Origin: Gibbula magus
Lineage: Eukaryota > Mollusca > Gastropoda > Trochida > Trochidae
DNA length: 64,000 bases
NCBI GenBank assembly: GCA_936450465.1
Contig: OW388291.1
Coordinates: 76,346,436 to 76,410,435, forward strand
Direction: 5' to 3'
The notes under the pieces: model-generated
Databases searched by the model: none
The model's input: the letters and a program-made list of their open reading frames with translations, nothing else
What the model was told of the DNA's origin: nothing
Translations under genes and position numbers: made by a program
Shown: in pieces, positions 32,276 through 64,000 of the stretch
Layout of the letters: each line of letters begins with the position of its first letter
Position numbering within the stretch: the first letter of the stretch is position 1

Positions 32276-34875
32276 ATAGAGCCATGGGCTCTGTAGCTCA
32301 TCAGGGTATATATTTGTATGTTCAAGCCGGAAATAGATTGTTCTCCAGATAAAATACAATCCCTTGACATGACCTTTAAAAAAGCCATGGACACCAACAT
32401 ACTTCAATGTCTGGGCATAAACAAACTACATTTTAAGGAAATTGGTTGTCCAAGTATCACAATTACTGAAATCATTTTGAAGACCATCTTGGTCACCCAG
32501 ATCAGCTCATATTACGCTAGCCCAAGGACAGTTTGAATGACTGGCTTAAATTTGGGAAATTGCAAAGGCTAAGAAGAGTCTGCATACAATATTTCAACCT
32601 TCCAGGTATTTTTGTTCTTGAGAAGAAGACGAAAATAGATCTTAGGTCATGGCCTGTGAGGCCCTTATTTGGGATCACAGGATCAATGAATCTACAATTT
32701 AGAATCCCCATTGGCTCAGGAGTCTCCACACAATATTACAGCCTTCCAGGTCTTTATGTTCTGGAGGAAAAGATGAAAATACGTTTTTAGGTCATGGCCT
32801 GTGAGGCCCTTACTTGGGGCCACAGGGTCACCAAACCTACAATTTACAATCCTCATTGGCTATAGAGTCTGCACATACTAAAACAACCTTCTAGGTCAGT
32901 TTGTTCTGGAGAAGAAGATTAAAATAGGTTTTTTAGGTCATGGCCTAAAAGGCCCATAATTAGGGCCACAGGGTCAACAAATCTACAATGTAGAGTCCCC
33001 ATTGGCTGAAGGGTCTGCACACACAATATTACAGCCTTCCGGGTCTTTTTGAATAAAATAATCAAATACATCAAGCTTTTCTTAAAACAGCATTACTTGG
33101 TGACTGAATGTCTTATACCATTATTATGGTATTGACTTTTATCAAGTACAGTCTGACCTCGCTTAACAGAACCCCGTTCATCCAGAAACCCGACCTTCCG
33201 CACGATAGGATCTTATTTATGTATTTCTTTGTAAATTATGATTCGCTGTGATATGTGATGTGAACTGCACACATCTATCCGGGCGGTTTTCAACTGTGAC
33301 TAAATCGTACTGATAAACGGGGTCTGACTGAAATAACTATCAAGTTACACTTCAGCATTATGGAATTGAGGAATGCGTGTCAAAAACTCACGCTCGGCGG
33401 TTCTGAGCGGAACTGGTTTTGTCGGGGCTTTAAAGGTGCATCCATTGTGTTTCATAAAAATAGTTTTGGCTTTATTTCGTTCCAACTCACCACATGTGCT
33501 GTCTACAATACAAAAGAATAGAGCCATGGGCTCTGTAGCTCATCGGAGTTTATTTTGTTTGATGATGAAGACAGAAATATGTTGTCTCAATATAATGTAC
33601 AATCCCTAACCCTGACAAATCTTATTCTTGAAATTGAGAGAGAGCACTCAGCAAGGTCAACACATAGGAGATTATGCAATATTCTGACCCCTTGGCTCTG
33701 GTTACAAGCCAGCTGTGTTTTTTGTGTTTTACCGCCAAATTATGTAATAGACTCTTGCTTGCACTAAACACTGGCAGCACTGATCTAACTGTATAAGGCT
33801 TAAAGAGAACAGGCAATGTGATGAATCTCATGGTACATAGTACAATTTAGAATCACCTTGGCTAAACAATCTCGGTTCTAAGCCTTGTCATCCAAACATC
33901 TAAAAATTCTGAACAAAATATTCCTTCTAGTTTGTTCTGGATGAAAACAGGATTTTAGGTAATGGTCTGTGAGGCCCTTATTTGGGGCCACTGGGTCACC
34001 AAATCTACAAATAAGAATCTCCATTGGCTAAAGACTCTTTAAACAACATGACAACCTTCTAGGTCTTTTCATTCTGGAGAAGAAGATGAAAATAATCTTA
34101 TCTTATCATTTCATCACCAGTCATATGCAGTTCACATATCTCATGTAGAATAAAAGAATTCTTAACTCCTCTTCAATTTAGTCCTTTATGCCTTGTCACA
34201 ATTTTCAGTTCATAGGCTATTCAATAGTTCTCATTTCACATTGATTACATCAATTTGACAAACATGTCCACAATGTAGATTGTTATCTCAAGTCGACATA
34301 CATTTCAAATAAAGTGAATGAAGTGCACATAAAATATCAGTTCAAAATTCATTTTCAAAGGTTTTTTAGGCTGCGGCCCATATTTGGGGTCACAGGGTCA
34401 CCAAATTTACAAGTTAGAATCCCCATTGGCTAAAGAGTTTGCATACAATATTACAGCCTTCAAGATCTTTTTGTTCCGGAGAAAAAGATGAAAACAGGAT
34501 TTTAGGTAATGGCCTGTGAGGCCCTTATTTGGGGTCACAGGGTCACCAAATCTACAATTTAGAATCCCCATTGGCCAAGGAGTTTGTACATAAAATTTCA
34601 GCTCTCTGGAGTCATTGGTTCTGGAGAAGAAAATGAAAATAGCTTTTAAGGTTATGACCCCTGGGGCCCTTATTTGGGGTCACATGGTCACCAAATCTAC
34701 AATTTAGAATCCCCATTGGCCAAGGAGTCTGTACATAAAATTTCAGCTCTCTAGAGTTATTGGTTCTGGAGAAGAAGTCGAAAAAGTGAAAAGTTTACGG
34801 ACGGACGGACGGATGGACGGACGCCATCCCATGCCATAAGCCCATCGGGCCTTTCAGGCCTGATGAGCTAAAAAT
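32276..34875 (+). mobile_element. pearl-like family B cluster with internal tandem units of about 147 bp
   Basis: The head agagccatgggctctgtagc occurs at about 32278 and again near 33521. Many tandem units follow, each with ggcctgtgaggccctta and gaatccccattggc, spaced by about 145-148 bases (for example 32643, 32791, 32936 and 34506, 34655). The tail is an (ACGG)n microsatellite at about 34796-34825 followed by a gggcctttcaggcctgatgagc hairpin. The organisation is like the family A elements but the sequence is unrelated. At least two elements, or one element interrupted by others, are present. Small open frames inside have no domain. Confidence 0.6.
33149..33330. mobile_element. pogo/Tigger-like MITE
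   Basis: Begins cagtctgacctcgctta after TA and ends with the near-inverted aaacggggtctgactg. Such cagt...ctcgctta termini with TA targets are typical of pogo-type mariner relatives. About 180 bp, non-coding. Confidence 0.5.
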
Positions 34876-36135
34876 TCACTCAGCTTGCTTATTTATCCCC
34901 AATCGCCAAATATATCATAATTACTAGTTTCCAATTAAAATTGAGAAACGTCATTATGCATGTGTAGAAACCGAAACTGCACGTCCCATTTACATACACA
35001 GTAGTTATGTGACCTATTAAACATTATCAACTCAAATGTGTCTGTTTGTCTGTTATAAATAAGATTTTTAAAAAAATATGTTTGACTAATTGACGCGCGC
35101 CACACGCTATGCATTGTCCGGTTTTCGATCAGAAATCACTACTTTTACCTTCATATCGTCAATATGCTAAGTCTACTATCATCAAAATATTAGTTTTCGG
35201 TAAAAGTGGGTACTTCGCGATAAAGTAACACCATTTATAAAGTTTGCAATATGTGACCCCCAACAACACAATGGATGTACCTTTAATGGCGGCAGAAAGC
35301 GGAAGAGATCAGAGAGCAGCGTGCATATTTTTGCGAATAATGGCTTGGAAATTTTGCGTTTACACCTGTCTGCGCGGAGTAAAACGGTTTGCGCATACTT
35401 CACGCGATGTTCCGTAAGCAAATTGCGGAGACGAAATTCAGACTTTTCCTCCGCCTATTTCCGCACGTTAAGCCGTGGTAAGCCCCATTAAAACCTTATA
35501 AAACGTTTTCAGGGTTGATTTGACCTTTGTCCACGTTTTGTACTCCGGGACAAGATATTTATCGGGCCCTCGTGGAGACCTTTTGCGGGCAAAATTTTAA
35601 ACGAGGCATTATGTCGGTGATTTTCTTTTCTCTCAACGGGGTCATGAAATCTACCATTTTGGAATCCCCATTGGCCAAAGAGCTCTCTAGACCTTTTGGA
35701 AGAAGGTTTTGAACGTCCTAGCATTACTAGTTCCTGGAATGAAATTTAAGGTTGGAGTTCAACACCCTGCCACACCCATATTTGAGGAAGATTTTGACCA
35801 AACGAGTCTACATGTTATAAAGATGGTATTCTGAAAATTTAGCTGTACATGTATGTATCAAATGTTTTTTTAGAAGAAGTGGTTTAAAGATTTTAGCCAT
35901 GCCCATAATAAAGAAACTTGAATCTACATGTATTTAAGATGCTATTCTGAAAATTTGAGTTTTCTATGTCAACTGCTTTTTTTTGGAGAAGTTTTTTGGG
36001 AAACTGATTGCCAAACTGAGGTGCATCGTACCTCACACAATTTCAGCGTTGGGGGCCTAGCGGTTCTGAAGAAGTCGAAAATGTGAAAATTTATGGAGGA
36101 CGGACAATGCAGGACAACGGCCCATGCCACGTCTT
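34876..36135. repeat. degraded pearl-like and other repeats
   Basis: 35650-35700 repeats the gaatccccattggcc phrase of family B. 35810-35960 has a two-copy unit with attctgaaaattt, and 36090 a short ggacggac. These look like remnants. No gene was found; several open frames lack domains. Confidence 0.4.
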
Positions 36136-37377
36136 CTAATAAACTCATCCTTACAGGTTCTATTCCTTGAAATCAGCCACATCATGGTCCTGCCTTGGAC
36201 ACCATGGGGCATCATGCAATGCTGGTTTATTTTACAAAAATGTTTCTTCATTCATAGTTTGGCGTATACATAAACAACAAAACAAGTTCAGCCTTTACAA
36301 AGAATTTTATTTTTTATAGGTTTGAGGTCAGAAAGAAACCCTTGACATCACACAGCCATGTCAAACAAATTATTTACAGAAGTATATAAAATATAATCAA
36401 GTTCATATGCTTTATGAAAATATGACACCCACAGAAACAAATACAGCCCACAGTGTTATTTGAAGATAATACAATTATGCATGATTGTACTTTTCACAAT
36501 AAATTGCCAAATGTCAAATCATCAAATGATTTGTAGAATGGTGATTGCCGAAGGTAGAAACGCAAACAAACTACGACCAAGATGTTAGTAAAATTAGAAC
36601 AAAGGGCAGATTTGCTAATCAGGTTACAATTGGTTTGAAGTTGAAGACTTACGAGTTTTAAAAATCTATCAAAATGGTTGTCCAGATATACACTAACCTG
36701 TGACTTGAAAATAACCTAAAGATCGCAAAACTGACAACATTTTTCAGATGACACAACTATTTCAGAGTATCAAATCTAAACAAAACTCATCAAAAGAGTT
36801 CACAGTATGGCATGTGACGATGAATGTAACCTCAAGGTCGCCGAAATTGATCAGTGTTGATGTATAGCTTGGCATTTAAATTTAATGAAACTCCGTCAAT
36901 TGCTTGTCATACTATCACCAAAAAACTGTTGTGACCATCAAGGTCGACAACTTCAACTGAAGTTTTCTCTTCAGTCCTAAATAGCTTACTATTTACGTTC
37001 AGAGACAAGAAATAAGAAACTAGTAATACAAATCTAGACACATGTTACCACAGGGACAACTTATTTCACAATCATATATGCAATTCATTAGGTTTCATGA
37101 CAAAGACTAAGTAACAGTAATTTCTTTATCAAAAATATTTCATCAACAAATTCATAATAATCTTCAAGAGTAACACAAAATATGTCTCGTCATGCATCTT
37201 ACAATATCAGCTGACTTTTGTCAACTTAACCAGTAGTAATCGTTTCAAGAGAGTGGGAGATACTATTTGAATCCAATAATTACCAAATGCATTATAGAAG
37301 CAATGTCTAACTTTTAACTGTTGTTACAATTCTGATTTCATCTACCAACTATTGATTTACAAATAATGAATCATGCT
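36136..37377. other. no gene recognised
   Basis: AT-rich intergenic sequence. Confidence 0.45.
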
Positions 37378-37602
37378 TAAAGGGACACTGCGTCAATGAA
37401 CAAGATCAGATCAGATTTATCTACCTGTGCTGATTTGAGTGTCTGCTCAAGAGTCACAGACCCTCAATTCAGAAACCTTATGTAATTGGTAATAATATTA
37501 ACTCCATGTATATAGTGAAGCGTGACTCTCTAGCAGACACCCTAATCAGCATAGGTAGATAAATCTGATCTCATCTTTATCCTCGACGCAGTGTCCATTT
37601 AA
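37378..37602. mobile_element. MITE family R, uninterrupted copy
   Basis: The left end taaagggacactgcgtc and the right end gacgcagtgtccattta are inverted copies. Inner inverted segments include atctacctgtgctgattt against aatcagcataggtagat. An interrupted relative is at 53512-54874. Confidence 0.75.
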
Positions 37603-38479
37603 AATGTATACATTTGCAGACTCCTGAGAATCAAGTCCTGCCAACTGAACATGTTCTCATACACTCCTGGCTGCTAGCTTCAAGCAAACAACAAAACAAT
37701 GCTCAAATGCAAGTAACAAATAGGTAAAATAATAAACTTGGCAAGCTAAAGAAAAACAGAAATGGACTAAAACGATAGGCAAGATGCTCAACATCATAAA
37801 TGCAGATTTATTCAATAGATCAGGGTATTGTCTTAAAATTGACAAAATCCACATTTATAAATTTGTGGAACTCTGAAGAAGTAACAGACTTTAAATGCTT
37901 CAAGTTTTGTACCAAACTCAGCAAGGTATACATTTATTTTTTTTAAAACATATCATCACATACATAATGCCACTATCCTGGGAATTTTTTCTGTGTTAAC
38001 TTATTTTTTCTTTAACTAAGTTAACATAGGAAACACCTTGATTAAAAATATGTTTTATCAAAATATAAACTAATTTCCAACTTATGAAAATCTTTAATAA
38101 TCGCCATACCAGTTCCAAATATACTTCTTTCACCCTCAAGAAATTTGTTGTGCTTTTTTGGAGGGGCAGGTGACCATTGCAAATGGTAATCAAAATCCTG
38201 AATACATCCCTGGTACTGTATTGGCGTAGAAGTACATAGCTAAAATATAGTTGTCATCTTGCTTGCATGGGAACTGGAAGTATACTATTCATTGACAGAA
38301 ACCTCATTGTATGCATGTGATTTGATGTAAACAAAAAAAGACAGTCAAATCCTTTACATGTTCGAGATGCTGTTACCTGTATCATCTCTCAAATTGCTTA
38401 TCATATTTCCATTATCATCTGACCAACTCACTTTAGCAACAAAACGGGTATATACATTATAAAATCAATAAACAAAATA
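37603..38479. other. no gene recognised
   Basis: AT-rich sequence; two open frames of about 65 residues have no domain. Confidence 0.4.
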
Positions 38480-39236
38480 AAACAAGAAAAAAAGTGAGCA
38501 AGGCTCACATACCCCTTCCATCCGCTATTCGTCCATTGAGCATTATAGACGTCAAGGGTACTATGTTTAAAAAACAGATTCAAGCATCATATTATTTACC
38601 AAAATATTTTTGGGAACTGGCTTTATTACTAAATTTCATTCACCCAGAAATAATATTTTTCAGGTAACTTAATTCTTCCCATTAGGGCATCACAGTGGTA
38701 ATTTGTACCAATTTCAATTACATGTTCAAGGTCAATAACTCGGTAAAAAATAATATTTCAGAACTGGACTCTGAACTCGATGAAGAGTATCATCTAGATT
38801 ACCTATATGTTAAATTTCATTCACCTAGATGTAATAGTTACTGAGTAAACTTTTGGTATTAAGTTCAATTTCGGATTCAAGGGCCATAACTCCATAAATG
38901 ATAATATTTCGGAACTGGTTTTCGAACTCAGTAAAGAGTATGGTCATGAGTACTCACAACCAAAATTTCATTCACCTAGGTTCAATAGTTTCCAAGAATA
39001 CTTGTCCGGATTGAACACAATAAAACTAAGAAAAAAAGTGAAGTTTCCATGGAAACGGCAACAAACTAAAATGTCAGAGAACTGGAACTTTTCTGTGCGC
39101 GATGGGAAGAACATGGTTAACAACTGTCCAAAGTTTGGTTGATGTACCTTTGATGGTTTTTGAGAAAATTGACCGAAGGGAAGAACGGACAGAATGACCA
39201 TTATATACCCCGGCTTACTTCGTAGCGGGGGTATAA
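38480..39236 (+). mobile_element. pearl-like family A, copy 2
   Basis: The head aaagtgagcaaggctcacat is followed by about three diverged tandem units spaced near 147-150 bases (aactgg at about 38615, 38764, 38910), a short acggac remnant, and a tacccc...gggggta terminal hairpin near 39211-39232. Confidence 0.65.
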
Positions 39237-39748
39237 CTAAAATGGTAACTTTTAAAGATATGTATTTGACTCCTGTAATATTTTATTAGAAGATAGAAGA
39301 AGAACTATCCAAAGGCGATAATTTGAGTCACTGGCGTTTCTGAAGCATATAAATTTACAAAACAATCTTTCTAACCAGTAGAAATGCTGATTCAGACGAC
39401 ACGACAAGTCAATACTTGCTTCTCTCAGTAAGTGTGTCTTTTACCTTACAAGGAAAATGAGTCATGTACAGGTTCACCCTTTTATATACAAATCATCCCA
39501 CTGCAAAAATACCATAAAATCTAGTTTAAAAATATCCAAAATGACATGAATATGACAATGTAGGTGTTTGACTGCTGTTAAACCTAGTCTACATCCCTCC
39601 CATCTGATTAAAGGGCAGACCAAAGATGATTGTTTAGATCTGGGTTCAGGAGAAGATAGATCTGAGGGCTTTGCTGATTTCTGACATTCATCAGATATAT
39701 TTTTAACCTTACCCTTCTTATTCAACCAATCAGAAACACTTACGCTTC

Positions 39749-39963
39749 TACAGTAACAGCAACTTCCCCTAATCGGAAGGCATAACTCTTGCCAGTCTCC
39801 ATTACTGGCTGATTTAGGCCTTGCTGTACTTCCTTAAGATCGCTGTGCTTGGAAATCTGGGCCCACTATGCATTTCAGGTGCAGGGAAATACTGCAAGGC
39901 TTAAATCACCCAGTCATGGAGACTGGCAAGAGTTATGCCTTGTGTTTGGAAGTTGTAGTAACA
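39749..39963. mobile_element. foldback MITE
   Basis: The arm at 39749-39825 is the reverse complement of about 39893-39963, sharing ggcataactcttgccagtct. The interior is about 70 bases. Confidence 0.75.
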
Positions 39964-40049
39964 GTGACAAGTTGAATTTTCAAATGCCATCAAAAGAAAT
40001 CATCATGAAAATAACAAAGATAAATATTTCCGGAATTTATCATCAACTT

Positions 40050-40265
40050 GCTAATACAGCAGGGATAAATTTACCTGCGAGTCCTGATTCATTTACTCCC
40101 AGAATTTGAAAAGGACTCATAGAAATCAAAACTGTGAGTCCCTGAGATGCAAGGTTTTTATTTATACTAATAGGATTACTATGGAGGGACTCGCTTATAT
40201 TTTCTGGGACTCAGAAAAGCTTGTGATAGTGAGTCCCTGTACTCTAAAAGTCATATTTGTAGATT
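40050..40265 (+). repeat. dispersed repeat, partner at 59285-59480
   Basis: Both copies contain aaaggactc, gggtttttatt-like, gggactca and gtcatatttgtaaattaatcactg-like phrases in the same order. Family unknown. Confidence 0.55.
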
Positions 40266-40436
40266 AATCACTGATACAGTGAATCAACACGGTCAAGTCC
40301 TGCCAATTGACAGAGTTAATGTAGCTGTTCCAGGTCTGTTTTAATCAGATTGGGTCTTTGTCCGTCAGTCCGTCTATCAAAAAGGGTGATAAATGTCAGC
40401 AGTTACAGATACCAATGATAACTCCTAACTGTGGGG

Positions 40437-63279
<22,843 letters not shown>

Positions 63280-63545
63280 TTTAGTAAGCTTACTTATTCG
63301 AAAAAGTAGGTTATAACTAAATGTTACTGATTTAGAAAGCTTAATAATTCCGGCAAATATTTAGTGAGCTTCCGATATCAAATAAGTAAACTATAACTAA
63401 ATAGAACTGATTTAGTAAGCTCACTTATTTGAATTTAGCAAGCTTACTAATTTAAAGAATACGCTTACTAAATGAATTTGTAAGCATACTAATTCGTTCG
63501 TTTTAGTAAGCTTGCTAAATGAATTAATAAGCTTACTAAAGTGTG
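63280..63545. repeat. degenerate array of tagtaagcttacta palindromes
   Basis: About ten variants of (t)tagtaagctt(a)cttat in both orientations. The core aagctt is itself a palindrome. Likely a decayed mini-satellite. Confidence 0.6.
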
Positions 63546-63718
63546 ATTAATGTCCCGATTGGCACCCCAAATGTCTGTAGCTCGTATCTGAAGAGACAGC
63601 TTGGAATAGTAGATAATAAATACGGTGGGTGAGACCCATACAATAGCATAAACATTTTGATGATATCTTCTACTCTAACATTAAGATCGTCAGGCTTGAG
63701 CTCTACGCCCTTACAATT

Positions 63719-63892
63719 AAGAAATAGATTTCATAATATGTTTGCACTGGCTTATAAAAGGTTTGAAAGGTGCAAGTTAAACTGGTATAAATGCCGGAGG
63801 TTGTCGACGGCATTTACACTACATTTTAACTTGAACTTAAATTCAAACCGTTTATAAGCCAGTGAACAAACACATTATGAAATCTATTTCTT
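63719..63892. repeat. foldback element
   Basis: Arms from 63719 and ending at 63892 share aagaaatagatttcataat and ctggcttataaa with complements. The loop contains ggcattta inversions. A lone arm of the family is at 55820-55865. Confidence 0.8.
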
Positions 63893-64000
63893 ATAAATTC
63901 AAACTCTGCAATTTAAGCGATTTCTAATCAGTAAATAAACTTTGGAAAATAAAAAAATCTCTCCTAAAAATGTACAGTACATGATAAAACAAATGTTTAA

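Overview
This window is AT-rich metazoan DNA with spliced genes, long introns and many short transposon remnants. The best taxonomic clue is a set of 'pearl'-like elements: short non-autonomous elements with internal tandem units of about 150-170 bp and an (ACGG)n-type tail, a layout described from molluscs. Secreted apple-like plus C-type lectin proteins, a DIRS retrotransposon and a tRNA-headed SINE fit a mollusc, perhaps a gastropod or bivalve. The species cannot be named from this sequence.

Layout. 1-8.1 kb: no host gene recognised; several foldback (hairpin) elements, one pearl-like element, a MITE and a decayed LINE 3' end. 8.1-31.7 kb: a small cluster of lectin genes. Copy 1 (+, 9236-20646) and copy 2 (+, 28918-31702) are intact three-exon genes that encode a signal peptide with an apple/PAN-like segment followed by a long-form C-type lectin domain. 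Between them lies an inverted, truncated third copy (-, 25030-25797) with a MITE on each side. The first intron of copy 1 carries an almost complete DIRS-type tyrosine-recombinase retrotransposon (9987-16282, minus strand) with gag, reverse transcriptase-RNase H-methyltransferase-like and recombinase regions. 32-40 kb: repeats only, including a large pearl-like tandem array with a pogo-like MITE inside it. 40.4-61.6 kb, minus strand: adenylosuccinate synthetase, which I could assemble as 13 exons encoding 449 residues with consistent splice sites and reading phase. Its introns hold a piggyBac-like MITE, a SINE, an hAT-like fragment, perfect hairpins and a nested pearl-in-MITE insertion. 61.7-64 kb: upstream flank of that gene, with no gene recognised.

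How the parts relate. Adenylosuccinate synthetase is a housekeeping enzyme of AMP synthesis and has no evident link to the lectins. The lectin cluster looks like a young, actively changing family. The first lectin-domain exon is almost identical in copies 1 and 2 while its flanking introns and the ligand-binding second exon have diverged, which suggests a recent gene-conversion tract beside a diversifying binding half.

All identities were judged by eye from the sequence; no alignment or database search was run. Exon ends follow GT/AG rules and phase. Repeat ends are approximate unless called perfect.
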